From contig CANPZD010000001.1 of assembly GCA_947589085.1 (NCBI GenBank), forward strand, positions 124,001 to 188,000: DNA of 64,000 nt, written 5' to 3'. The DNA is from an uncultured Clostridia bacterium (lineage in GTDB: Bacteria > Bacillota > Clostridia > Christensenellales > Borkfalkiaceae). The notes beneath the pieces are model-generated. The model saw only the letters and a program-made list of their open reading frames with translations, was not told where the DNA came from and did not search any database. Below are positions 1 through 7,076 of this stretch, one piece after another (position 1 is the stretch's first letter; each line of letters opens with the position of its first letter). A program made the translations under genes and the position numbers.

Positions 1-1
1 G

Positions 2-367
2 ACGTCGCTCAACAAGGCGCAAACCGCGACCGATGAAGCTAACGAGCGCGCTGTCCGCGTCGCCGCCACCTATGCGATTTTGACCGCGGAGATGCCCGAA
101 CCTGCCGACGCACAGGGAGATGAGGCCGTTTATACGCTTGAGACAGATGCTGACGGCGATAAGTCGTGGGCTCTCGTAGGACCGTGGTATGTTTATGCTG
201 AAATAAGCGACGATGGTCAAATCAGTAATCTTAAAGTAGGGCTTGAAGCGAAGAAATCTGCTGTTTGGGGAGATACCTTAAAAGAAGGTGTGTCGGAACA
301 TAAAGGCGGCGGTTTTGAAGTTCGCGTGACCGTGGCAAAAACCGATCTTACTGACCTCGGTTCTTAA
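2..367 (+). CDS. C-terminal part of a probable type IV pilin-like (prepilin) protein; 5' end outside the window
   Basis: The frame is open from base 2 to a TAA at 365-367, so this is the 3' end of a longer gene. Its visible start is a polar alpha-helix rich in Ala, Lys and Glu (SLNKAQTATDEANERA), followed by a short globular region of beta-prone segments with GPWYVYAEI and VRVTVAKTDL near the end. A helix of this type leading into a small C-terminal beta domain is what follows the N-terminal hydrophobic helix in type IV pilins and pseudopilins, but the diagnostic prepilin cleavage site is off the window. An internal TTG at 80 could be mistaken for a start; the uninterrupted upstream frame argues against it. 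The family call is inference. Confidence 0.4.
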   Translation, partial: TSLNKAQTATDEANERAVRVAATYAILTAEMPEPADAQGDEAVYTLETDADGDKSWALVGPWYVYAEISDDGQISNLKVGLEAKKSAVWGDTLKEGVSEHKGGGFEVRVTVAKTDLTDLGS

Positions 368-511
368 ACGATAAGTGACTAAACATATCCCCAGCTGAAC
401 GTGATGTCGGAAATGGGAAAAAAATTTTGACAGCTGCGCGGCGTTTTTGGCAAGGGTAAGCCGCGTTGCCTATGCCGTATCCGACAGGGATGTAAGGTTA
501 TGGCAGTTTGT
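368..511. other. Non-coding stretch before the repeat region
   Basis: Between the pilin-like stop and the terminator, no coding signal is seen. A weak GGCAA/TTGCC inverted repeat lies near 450-472. Together with the repeats at 556-970 and the infC leader, this makes up the 886-bp gap before infC. Confidence 0.5.
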
Positions 512-540
512 GGGGCGGCTTCGGCCGCCCCGCCTTTTTT
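512..540 (+). terminator. Strong Rho-independent terminator
   Basis: A perfect 8-bp G+C stem (512-519 with 524-531) closes on a TTCG tetraloop and is followed by GCC and a run of six T. It lies 145 bp after the pilin-like gene and is the only clear end for that transcript. The 140 bp between the stop codon and this hairpin hold no ORF; a TTGACA at 427-432 lacks a matching -10. Confidence 0.85.
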
Positions 541-555
541 CTTGCGGAAAAACCC

Positions 556-720
556 GTCATTTCGACCAAGCGCCTCTTCCTGTCATACCGTCCGCGCCTC
601 TTCTGTCATACCGTCCGCGCCTCTTCCTGTCATACCGTCCCGCGCCTCTTCCTGTCATACCGAGCGGAGCGAGTGTATCTCGTCCTTTTTCAACGACGGG
701 GCGCACGGCTCAGGATGACG
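556..720. repeat. Degenerate tandem of a dispersed-repeat fragment (about 23-bp units)
   Basis: After a GTCATTTCGACCAAG head, a unit of 22-24 bp (core CTCTTCCTGTCATACCGTCC) occurs about four times. The last copy runs into GAGCGGAGCGAG and the block ends in CAGGATGACG, so it is bounded by GTCAT and ATGAC in inverted orientation. This looks like an intergenic palindromic repeat whose left end has been multiplied. No coding signal is evident. Confidence 0.7.
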
Positions 721-755
721 TGCGGGGGGTGCGCGCCGGCGAACGCTCTTATTAC

Positions 756-825
756 GTCATTTCGACCAAGCGAAGCGCGGGGAGAAATCTCGGTTTTGAG
801 ATTCCTCACATTCGTTCGGAATGAC
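756..825. repeat. Imperfect palindromic intergenic repeat
   Basis: The element begins GTCATTTCGACCAAGCGAAG and ends TTCGTTCGGAATGAC. Its ends are inverted copies of one another, and the centre (GAGAAATCTC, GGTTTT, GAGATTCCTC) forms a near-perfect stem-loop. The head matches the one at 556-570, so at least two related elements lie side by side here. Confidence 0.75.
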
Positions 826-970
826 GAGGGGAATGGTCGGAATGGTCGTGGGAATGGTCGGAATGGTCGTGGGAATGGTCGGAATGGTCGTGGGAATGGT
901 CGGAATGGTCGTGGGAATGGTCAGAATGACGTGGGAATGGTCGCAATGACGTGGGAATGGTCGGAATGAT
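826..970. repeat. Short tandem array, seven units of 20-22 bp
   Basis: The unit is GTGGGAATGGTC followed by GGAATGGTC, clearest at 848-868, 869-889 and 890-910. The later units (911, 931, 951) are 20 bp and drift toward GAATGAC. The units resemble the outer GGAATGAC end of the palindrome just upstream, suggesting the array grew by slippage from that end. A Gly/Asn/Arg-repeat ORF across it is a by-product of the repeat. Confidence 0.85.
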
Positions 971-1023
971 TGGTTAATTCCCGTTTTTTTCGAAAAATTT
1001 CTTTCGCAATTCTCCGAAAACAG

Positions 1024-1052
1024 TTGACACAGCGCATAAAATCTGTTATTCT
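1024..1052 (+). promoter_or_regulatory. Promoter of the infC operon
   Basis: TTGACA (1024-1029), a 17-bp spacer and TATTCT (1047-1052) form a good sigma-A-type promoter. Transcription should begin near 1059, giving a leader of about 195 nt before infC. Confidence 0.75.
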
Positions 1053-1058
1053 TAACGG

Positions 1059-1253
1059 GTAAAGCAGAGGTCAACCCTTCTCCCCGAGATCGCGCAACGG
1101 CGCGGCGGGTCAAAAAAATCGGCAGAAACGCTCTTCATAGCGTTATGATTCCGACGGGTTGCTTTTGCGGCCCGTTTCTTTTTTTCCGAAAAGAACGCCT
1201 CTCGGGGCGATCTTCACGGAAAACAAATCGCAAACTAAATTTTTGAGAGGAAT
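1059..1253 (+). promoter_or_regulatory. Probable L20-type autoregulatory leader with attenuator
   Basis: The leader contains an intrinsic terminator (stem 1154-1162 with 1167-1175, TTTT loop, then a T-rich tail). The strand that forms its left side (GGGTTG, 1156-1161, followed by CTTT) is also complementary to CAACCC at 1072-1077 preceded by AAAG at 1061-1064, so a long-range antiterminator can compete with the terminator. The infC-rpmI-rplT operon of B. subtilis is known to be controlled by L20 binding to such a leader. Assignment here is by position and pairing, not by a covariance search. Confidence 0.6.
1154..1187 (+). terminator. Attenuator terminator in the infC leader
   Basis: A 9-bp stem with two G-T pairs and a TTTT loop is followed by TTCTTTTTTT. 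It lies 66 bp before the infC start, so it would stop transcription before the operon unless the competing pairing forms. Confidence 0.7.
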
Positions 1254-1772
1254 ATGGCAGTCAAAAATCAGAATCAGTTGAACGGTGAGATCCGCGACCG
1301 CGAGATCCGGGTGATTTCTTCCACGGGGGAGATGCTCGGGATCATGTCGTCCCGGGACGCGCAGCGTCTTGCGGATGAAGAGGGGCTTGATCTGGTGAAG
1401 ATCTCCCCGACCGCAGTCCCGCCCGTCTGCAAGATCATGGACTACGGCAAATTCAGGTTCGAGCAGGCGAAAAAGGAAAAGGAGAACCGCCGCAATCAGA
1501 AGATCGTCGAGATCAAAGAAGTTCAGCTCTCCATGACGATCGACGTCGGCGATCTGAACGTAAAAGCCAAGCAGGCGACGAAATTCCTCGAACAGGGGAA
1601 CAAAGTCAAGGTTTCGATCCGGTTGCGCGGCCGTCAGATGGCGCACGCCAATCTCGGGAAAGACGTGATCATGAATTTTGCCGAGCGGCTCAAAGAGATC
1701 GCCGTGGTCGAAAAGCCTTTGAACATGGAAGGGCGCAACCTCATTCTGATTTTGGGGCCGCTGAAAAAATGA
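1254..1772 (+). CDS. infC: Translation initiation factor IF-3
   Basis: At 172 aa this is the usual IF-3 length. IF-3 binds the 30S subunit, prevents premature 50S joining and monitors the start codon. The N-domain (LNGEIRDREIRVISSTGE, about 9-26) and the C-domain (VKVSIRLRGRQMAHA, near 119-133) are typical. The start is a plain ATG preceded by GAGAGG; some bacteria use a rare infC start codon for autoregulation, which is not the case here. It is first in infC-rpmI-rplT, the standard order. Confidence 0.97.
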   Translation: MAVKNQNQLNGEIRDREIRVISSTGEMLGIMSSRDAQRLADEEGLDLVKISPTAVPPVCKIMDYGKFRFEQAKKEKENRRNQKIVEIKEVQLSMTIDVGDLNVKAKQATKFLEQGNKVKVSIRLRGRQMAHANLGKDVIMNFAERLKEIAVVEKPLNMEGRNLILILGPLKK

Positions 1773-1844
1773 TTTGAAATTCCGCAAGGCCGAAACAAGC
1801 GGCTCCGGAGATAAAAGAGTAAATGTAATTTGGAGGATAAAGCA

Positions 1845-2045
1845 ATGCCGAAACAGAAATCGCACAGCGGTTCCAAAAAGCGCTTTTGGCTCACGGGCAC
1901 CGGCAAGGTGAACAGAGCACACGGCGGCAAGAACCACAAGGCGGAAACCAAGAACAGAAAGAGAAAGAGAAACCTGCGCCAGACGACGCTCGTCTCCGAA
2001 ACGCAGGAGAATACCGTCAAGAAAATGATTCCTTATAAGGATTAA
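1845..2045 (+). CDS. rpmI: 50S ribosomal protein L35
   Basis: A 66-aa, strongly basic protein with the L35 start MPKQKSHSGSKKRF and the Arg/Lys core NRKRKRNLR. It is part of the large ribosomal subunit. The start at 1845 is chosen because TGGAGG lies at 1831-1836 and the family begins MPK; an in-frame ATG at 1830 would precede that Shine-Dalgarno sequence. It sits between infC and rplT. Confidence 0.96.
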   Translation: MPKQKSHSGSKKRFWLTGTGKVNRAHGGKNHKAETKNRKRKRNLRQTTLVSETQENTVKKMIPYKD

Positions 2046-2060
2046 CGGGAGGGACAGGCC

Positions 2061-2411
2061 ATGAGGATCAAGAGAGGCGTCAACGCAGTCAAGAAACGCA
2101 GAAAGATTTTCAAACTCGCGAAGGGATATTTCGGTTGCAAGAGCAAGAATTATCGCATCGCGCGCGAAGCAGTGATGAAGTCGCTGCAATATGCCTATGT
2201 CGGCAGAAAGAGAAGAAAGCGCGATATGCGCAGCCTTTGGATCGCAAGGATCAATGCGGGCGCGCGCGTGAACGGACTTTCCTACTCGAAGCTCATGTAC
2301 GGGCTGAAAGTTGCCGGCATCGAGCTGAACCGCAAGACGCTTGCGGATCTCGCCGTCACCGACGAGAAGGCGTTTGCCGAAATTTGCAGCAAGGCGAAAG
2401 CCGCCCTGTAA
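2061..2411 (+). CDS. rplT: 50S ribosomal protein L20
   Basis: A 116-aa basic protein, close to the usual 117-119, with the family start [21 protein letters not shown]20 is an early-assembly 23S rRNA-binding protein and, in Bacillota, the repressor of its own operon through the leader RNA. GGAGGG at 2048-2053 precedes the ATG. The gene is followed within a few bases by a strong terminator and so ends the operon. Confidence 0.97.
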   Translation: MRIKRGVNAVKKRRKIFKLAKGYFGCKSKNYRIAREAVMKSLQYAYVGRKRRKRDMRSLWIARINAGARVNGLSYSKLMYGLKVAGIELNRKTLADLAVTDEKAFAEICSKAKAAL

Positions 2412-2414
2412 GAC

Positions 2415-2441
2415 AAAAGCCTTTCACGGAAAGGCTTTTTT
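2415..2441 (+). terminator. Rho-independent terminator after rplT
   Basis: A perfect 11-bp stem (2415-2425 with 2429-2439) with an ACG loop, ending in a T-run. Confidence 0.92.
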
Positions 2442-2477
2442 CACATCCGATCACAAAATTTCTTTGGAGGGAGCTTC

Positions 2478-3209
2478 ATGCCGATCGTCTCCAAAAGCAA
2501 TCCGACGGTGAAAGAACTCGCTTCCCTGAAAGAAAAGAAAGGGCGCTCTCAGCGCGGAACTTTTTTGGTGGAAGGAGAAAAGATGGTGCGCGAGTGCGCC
2601 GCCTGCGGGATGGAGATCCTCCGCACGGTCGTTCGGGAGGACTACCGGGGCGCGGCGGACGGCGACGCGATCGTTCTCGGCAAAGACGCGTTTGCCGCCG
2701 TCTGCGACGAAAAAACGCCGCAGGGGATCTGCGCCGAAGTGAGGATCCCGCAATGTTCGGTAGCGCCGCCTTCGGGGCGATGTCTGTTTTTGGACGGCGT
2801 GGCCGATCCCGCGAACGTCGGCGCGATCGTACGGACGGCAGTCGCGGCGGGGTATCGGGAATTATATCTTGCCGATTGCGCCGATCCCTTTGCCCCCAAA
2901 TCCGTGCGCGCAAGTATGAGCGGCGTTTTTTTTGCAAAGCTCATGCGGGGCGGGCGGACGGAAATTCTTGCGGCGCTCGACGGCGTCGTCAAGATCGCGG
3001 CGGATATGGCGGGTGAAGATGTTTTTTCGTTCTCGCCGCCGGAAAAATTCTGTCTTTGTATCGGCAGCGAAGCGCGCGGATTATCCGAAGAGACGCGCGC
3101 CCGCGCGGATTTCACGGTGAAAATTCCCATGGATGAACACACGGAGAGCTTGAATGCGGCCGTCTCCGCGGGAATTCTGATGTATTTTCTGGCGCATTCC
3201 GCGTCATAA
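2478..3209 (+). CDS. SpoU/TrmH-family RNA 2'-O-ribose methyltransferase
   Basis: A 243-aa SPOUT enzyme that uses S-adenosylmethionine to methylate a 2'-OH in rRNA or tRNA. The N-terminal substrate-binding region starts SKSNPTVKELASL. The catalytic domain shows the three SpoU motifs: LDGVADPANVGAIVRTA (about 104-120), CIGSEARGLSEE (near 193-204) and IPMDEHTESLNAAVSAGI (near 216-233). Bacillota often carry such a gene (YsgA-like) near rplT, as here. The precise target nucleotide cannot be told from sequence. TTGGAGG precedes the ATG. Confidence 0.9.
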   Translation: MPIVSKSNPTVKELASLKEKKGRSQRGTFLVEGEKMVRECAACGMEILRTVVREDYRGAADGDAIVLGKDAFAAVCDEKTPQGICAEVRIPQCSVAPPSGRCLFLDGVADPANVGAIVRTAVAAGYRELYLADCADPFAPKSVRASMSGVFFAKLMRGGRTEILAALDGVVKIAADMAGEDVFSFSPPEKFCLCIGSEARGLSEETRARADFTVKIPMDEHTESLNAAVSAGILMYFLAHSAS

Positions 3210-3250
3210 CGATCGGCAGAGCCGAATCGATTTCAATTACGGAGGGTAAT

Positions 3251-3991
3251 ATGTCCGGACACAGCAAATGGCATAACATTCAGGCGAAAAAGGGCAAGGC
3301 GGATGCTGCCCGCGGACGCTTGTTCACGAAAATCGGAAAAGAGATCGCCGTTGCGGCAAAGGGGAATCCCAATCCTTCGACGAATTCCAAACTTGCCGAT
3401 GTCGTCGCAAAGGCAAAGGCGGCGAATATGCCCAACGATAACATCGAACGCGCCATCAAACGCGCCGCGGGAGAATTCGAGGGCAAGGATTTCAAGGAAC
3501 TGACCTATGAGGGATACGGCGCGGGCGGCGCTGCGGTCATCATCACGACGCTTACGGACAACATCAACCGTACCGCGGGCGATGTGCGCGCCATTATGTC
3601 CAAGTGCGGCGGTTCGCTGGGAACGACGGGGAGCGTCTCGTATATGTTCGAGGATAAGGGCCTCATCGTCGTCGAGGCAAAGCCGGGACTTACGGAAGAC
3701 GAAGTCACCGAACTCGCGATCGAAGCGGGCGCGGACGACGTGATCCCCTCGGAGGACGCCTTCGAGATCTACACGACGGTCGCAGCCTTTTCGGAAGCGA
3801 GAAAGTATCTCGAAGAAAAGGGCCTCACTTTCCTGCAAGCGGAACTTACGATGATCCCGCAGAATAAGATCACGCTCGAGGGAGAAAAGCTCGATCTATT
3901 CCTCAAAATGCTCGACAAGTTGGAAGAAAACGACGACGTGCAGAACGTGTACCACAATGTCGATCTTCCCGAAGAAGAGGACGAGGACTGA
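3251..3991 (+). CDS. yebC: YebC/PmpR family protein
   Basis: A 246-aa protein with the signature start MSGHSKWHNIQAKKGKADA and a full-length three-domain YebC/TACO1 layout. Members have been described as DNA-binding regulators and, more recently, as translation factors that relieve ribosome stalling; which applies here cannot be read from the sequence. The C-terminus is very acidic (PEEEDED). GGAGGG precedes the start. It follows the methyltransferase by 41 bp and ends at a bidirectional terminator. Confidence 0.93.
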   Translation: MSGHSKWHNIQAKKGKADAARGRLFTKIGKEIAVAAKGNPNPSTNSKLADVVAKAKAANMPNDNIERAIKRAAGEFEGKDFKELTYEGYGAGGAAVIITTLTDNINRTAGDVRAIMSKCGGSLGTTGSVSYMFEDKGLIVVEAKPGLTEDEVTELAIEAGADDVIPSEDAFEIYTTVAAFSEARKYLEEKGLTFLQAELTMIPQNKITLEGEKLDLFLKMLDKLEENDDVQNVYHNVDLPEEEDED

Positions 3992-4005
3992 AAACCATTT
4001 ATAAA

Positions 4006-4033
4006 AACGGCGGCAAGAAACCTTGCCGCCGTT
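4006..4033. terminator. Terminator between the convergent yebC and Nudix genes
   Basis: A 12-bp GC-rich stem (4006-4017 with 4022-4033) with an AAAC loop. On the plus strand it is followed by a T-rich stretch with eight T. The minus-strand tail is weaker. Confidence 0.85.
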
Positions 4034-4055
4034 GTCTTATACTTTTTTTTCGGAA

Positions 4056-4547
4056 TTATTTCTTTTTTCCGAGTTCCGTGTACCCCGCGCCGAGGAAAAA
4101 TTCCGCGGTGGAATTTTTCAAAATGAGTTCTTTTGCGATCTCCGGCGTACACCAGCGCGCTTCCTCGATCTCTTCGTTGAGCGAAATCGCGCCGTTTTCC
4201 GCCACAACGAGAAATCCGAGCATGAGGATATCCTTTTCCTCGTGATAGCGCGATCCGAGATATTTCCATTTGACGGCGGAAAGTCCGGTTTCCTCTTTCA
4301 GTTCGCGGGGAATGGCTTTTTCGGCATTTTCACCCTTTTTGATATACCCCGCAAACAGTTTGAAATCCTCGTCCCCGAAGTGTTTGGCGAGAAGGATCTC
4401 GTTTTCCGCGCGGTTTACGACGACCATGGATACGGCGACGGGAAAGAAAGGGAACTTATATTTCCCGCAATTTTCGCAATAGGGCACAAGGCCCTCGTTT
4501 TCTTTGAAACGCAGCGTCAGTTTGTTGCCGCAGTCTCTGCAAAACAT
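4056..4547 (-). CDS. Nudix hydrolase with zinc ribbon, NADH pyrophosphatase-like
   Basis: A 163-aa protein with two CxxC pairs at the N-terminus (CRDC at 3-6 and CENC near 24-27) that form a zinc ribbon, then a Nudix domain with a perfect box: G, five residues, E, seven residues, then RELKEETGL (about 67-89). Zinc-ribbon Nudix enzymes of the NudC type split NAD(H) or deadenylate NAD-capped RNA; this one is shorter than E. coli NudC (257 aa), so its substrate is uncertain. It is convergent with yebC and has its own promoter. Confidence 0.85.
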   Translation of the reverse strand: MFCRDCGNKLTLRFKENEGLVPYCENCGKYKFPFFPVAVSMVVVNRAENEILLAKHFGDEDFKLFAGYIKKGENAEKAIPRELKEETGLSAVKWKYLGSRYHEEKDILMLGFLVVAENGAISLNEEIEEARWCTPEIAKELILKNSTAEFFLGAGYTELGKKK

Positions 4548-4574
4548 ATGATCTCCTCCCGTGTATTTTTGTAT

Positions 4575-4603
4575 ATTTTACTCTCAATTTCAAAATCTGT
4601 CAA
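4575..4603 (-). promoter_or_regulatory. Promoter of the Nudix gene
   Basis: On the minus strand TTGACA (4603-4598), a 17-bp spacer and TAAAAT (4580-4575) lie 28 bp before the ATG. Confidence 0.75.
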
Positions 4604-4777
4604 CTGCTTGAAGCGGAATTTTTGTAAATTTCATGCAAAATTTGTCAAATTATCGCATGGCTGGTCGGAATTTTTCGGAATTCGGCAGGAATTTGTTGGG
4701 TTGGGGGAGGTCGGGCCGCATAAACCGGCGTTTTCCCGCATTTGGTAAAATTGCGCGGAAAATCCCGGGCTTGGAAC
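4604..4777. other. Intergenic DNA between divergent promoters
   Basis: The 325-bp gap between the Nudix gene and purA is mostly promoter DNA. This central part is locally AT-rich; no ORF, riboswitch-like fold or repeat was recognised in it. Confidence 0.6.
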
Positions 4778-4807
4778 TTGACAAGGCTCATTATATTATT
4801 GTATAAT
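4778..4807 (+). promoter_or_regulatory. Promoter of purA
   Basis: TTGACA (4778-4783), an 18-bp spacer and TATAAT (4802-4807). The leader of about 60 nt contains a short CCCGTTCCGGGG hairpin just before the Shine-Dalgarno AAGGAG. No purine riboswitch or PurBox was recognised. Confidence 0.85.
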
Positions 4808-4872
4808 AAACCGTAATATCGTTTTGATGATTTTACGGAATTCGATCCCCGTTCCGGGGAAGGAGAACATTC

Positions 4873-6147
4873 ATGCTTACGTCAATTTGCGGAGTCAATT
4901 GGGGCGATGAAGGCAAGGGCAAAATGGTGGATCTTTTGTCCGAAGATTACGATATCGTATGCCGCTATCAGGGCGGCAACAACGCGGGTCATACCGTGAT
5001 CAACGAAAGGGGCAAATTCATTCTGAATCTGCTTCCCTCGGGGATCTTGCGGGAAAACGTCGTCAATGTGCTCGGCGCCGGCATGGTGATCGACATCAGA
5101 CATCTCCACGAAGAAATCGCGCGTCTCGAGGCCGCGGGCGTTTCCGTTACGCCCGAAAATCTGAAGATCAGCGATAAAGCCGTCATCACGATGCCGTATC
5201 ACATTCTGCTGGATTGTCTGGAAGAGGATCGCCTTGCGGATAAAAAATTCGGCTCGACGCGCCGCGGGATCGCGCCCGTCTATGCCGATAAATACATGAA
5301 AAAGGCGTTCCGCATGGGCGAACTGCTGCATCCGGATCTGCTCTACGCGCGCGCAAAAGATATTCTCGAATGGAAGAATCTTACGCTGACGGGCGTTTAC
5401 AAGCATGCTCCCGTCTCCATGGAAGAAGTGATCGAATATTTCGAAACGTACGGCGCGCCCCTGAAAGATTATATCTGCGATACGGGTCTGCTTCTGCACG
5501 AGGCGGCCAAGGCGGGGAAAAAGATCATGTTCGAAGCGCAGCTCGGCGCGCTCCGCGATATCGACTACGGCATTTATCCGTATACTTCGAGTTCGACGAC
5601 GATCGCGGCGTATGCGCCCATCGGCGCGGGCGTTCCCCATCTGAAATTGGATAAATCCATCGGCATCATGAAGGCATATTCCACTTGCGTGGGTGAAGGC
5701 CCGTTCACGGCGGAATATTTCGGCGAAAAGGCGGAGGAACTCCGCAAGGCGGGCGGCGAGTACGGCGCGGCGACGGGTCGCCCGAGAAGAGTGGGGCCGT
5801 TCGACGTCGTGGCGTCCTCTTACGGGATCCGCTGCCAGGGCGCGGACGAGGTGGCGCTCACGAAGCTGGACATTCTCTCGATCTACGACGAGATCGAAGT
5901 TTGCGTTGCGTACGAGCTGGACGGAAAGATCATTCACGAATTTCCTTATCCCGACCTTCTCGAAAAGTGCAAGCCCGTGATGCGCAAATTCAAGGGTTGG
6001 CATTGCGATATCTCGCAGTGCCGCAAGAGGGAGGAACTTCCGGCCGAAGCGCTCGCGTACATCGACTTTATCGAAAAGGCCTGCGACTGCAACATTACCT
6101 ATGTGGCCGTGGGCGCCGAACGCGACGCATGCATCCGGATGAAGTGA
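4873..6147 (+). CDS. purA: Adenylosuccinate synthetase
   Basis: A 424-aa enzyme (usual 420-430). It condenses IMP and aspartate using GTP, the first committed step from IMP to AMP. The GTP-binding loop GVNWGDEGKGK (7-17) contains the catalytic Asp; GNNAGHT-type (GGNNAGHTV, near 34-42) and STRRGIAPVY (near 133-142) are the IMP-binding motifs; VGEGPFTAE and TGRPRRVGPFD are conserved in the C-terminal half. Its pathway partner purB lies at the right end of the window. It heads a same-strand run with dapF, pyrG and dapL. Confidence 0.97.
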   Translation: MLTSICGVNWGDEGKGKMVDLLSEDYDIVCRYQGGNNAGHTVINERGKFILNLLPSGILRENVVNVLGAGMVIDIRHLHEEIARLEAAGVSVTPENLKISDKAVITMPYHILLDCLEEDRLADKKFGSTRRGIAPVYADKYMKKAFRMGELLHPDLLYARAKDILEWKNLTLTGVYKHAPVSMEEVIEYFETYGAPLKDYICDTGLLLHEAAKAGKKIMFEAQLGALRDIDYGIYPYTSSSTTIAAYAPIGAGVPHLKLDKSIGIMKAYSTCVGEGPFTAEYFGEKAEELRKAGGEYGAATGRPRRVGPFDVVASSYGIRCQGADEVALTKLDILSIYDEIEVCVAYELDGKIIHEFPYPDLLEKCKPVMRKFKGWHCDISQCRKREELPAEALAYIDFIEKACDCNITYVAVGAERDACIRMK

Positions 6148-6178
6148 TTCCGCTTTCCGAAGAGAAGAAGGAAAGCAT

Positions 6179-7018
6179 ATGACGAGAACATTTTATAAAA
6201 TGCACGGCGCCGGGAACGATTATATCTACTTCGACTGCTTCGAACAGGATTTTCCCGCTCCCGCGGCCGCGGCGATTAAACTATCCGACCGTCATTTTTC
6301 CGTGGGGGGAGACGGGATCGTGCTCATCCTGCCCAGCGAGATCGCCGACGCCCGCATGCGCATGTTCAATGCGGACGGGAGCGAGGGAAAAATGTGCGGA
6401 AATGCCGTCCGCTGCGTCGGCAAGTTTCTGTACGAGATCAAGGGCATGCGCCGCGAGAGGCTCACGGTGGAAACGCTTTCGGGCGTAAAGACGTTGGAGC
6501 TTTCGGTGAAGAACGGCGCTGTCGCAAGCGTGACGGCGGATATGGGCAAGCCTGTTTTTGCGCCTGCGGAGATCCCCGCGGAGTTTTCTTGCGATCCGGT
6601 CGTGAACGTCCCGCTCGAAGTTGCGGGGCAAATGTTCCGCGTGACCTGCCTCTCGATGGGAAACCCGCATTGCGTCGTATTCGGCGGCGATCCCGACGAG
6701 ATCGATCTCAGAGAGATCGGTCCGCAATTCGAGGCCCATTCCGTTTTTCCCGCGCGCGTGAATACCGAATTCGTACAGGCGGTCGGAAAAAACGAATTGA
6801 AAATGCGGGTATGGGAGCGCGGCAGCGGAGAGACGTTGGCGTGCGGCACGGGCGCCTGCGCGGCGGCGGTCGCCTCGGTGCTGAACGGACTTTGTGAACG
6901 CAACCGAGAGATCTTGATCCATCTCAAAGGCGGAGATCTCACGGTGCGCTGGACGGAAGAAACCGTTCTGATGACGGGTCCCGCGGCCTTCGCGTTCAAG
7001 GGGGAGGCGGAACTTTGA
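6179..7018 (+). CDS. dapF: Diaminopimelate epimerase (intact copy)
   Basis: A 279-aa enzyme that converts LL- to meso-diaminopimelate by a two-Cys, one-proton mechanism. Both catalytic thiols are present: Cys73 in KMCGNAVRC and Cys222 in LACGTGAC. Binding residues are in place: GNDY near the N-terminus, [18 protein letters not shown] and the ER of WERGSGET. It follows purA by 31 bp and precedes pyrG. Since MurE in this window has an mDAP-type motif, this gene is expected to feed both peptidoglycan and lysine. A second, altered DapF domain is fused to CarB at 18885-22940. Confidence 0.96.
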   Translation: MTRTFYKMHGAGNDYIYFDCFEQDFPAPAAAAIKLSDRHFSVGGDGIVLILPSEIADARMRMFNADGSEGKMCGNAVRCVGKFLYEIKGMRRERLTVETLSGVKTLELSVKNGAVASVTADMGKPVFAPAEIPAEFSCDPVVNVPLEVAGQMFRVTCLSMGNPHCVVFGGDPDEIDLREIGPQFEAHSVFPARVNTEFVQAVGKNELKMRVWERGSGETLACGTGACAAAVASVLNGLCERNREILIHLKGGDLTVRWTEETVLMTGPAAFAFKGEAEL

Positions 7019-7076
7019 AATCTGTAAATGCAAACGGCCGCACGGCGGCATAACGGAAATACGAGAGGTGAATTCT

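Noticed and set aside
427..455. TTGACA as a promoter -35
   Set aside because: No -10-like sequence is found at 16-18 bp; the site reads GCAAGG.
508..969. Open frame with Asn-Gly-Arg repeats
   Set aside because: It is produced by the short tandem repeat at 826-970 and has no upstream translation signal.
556..970. Possible CRISPR array
   Set aside because: The units are adjacent without unique spacers and no cas gene is in the window.
4023..4748. Plus-strand frame of 241 codons opposite the Nudix gene
   Set aside because: The Nudix protein has a perfect Nudix box and zinc ribbon; the frame begins inside a terminator and has no Shine-Dalgarno sequence.
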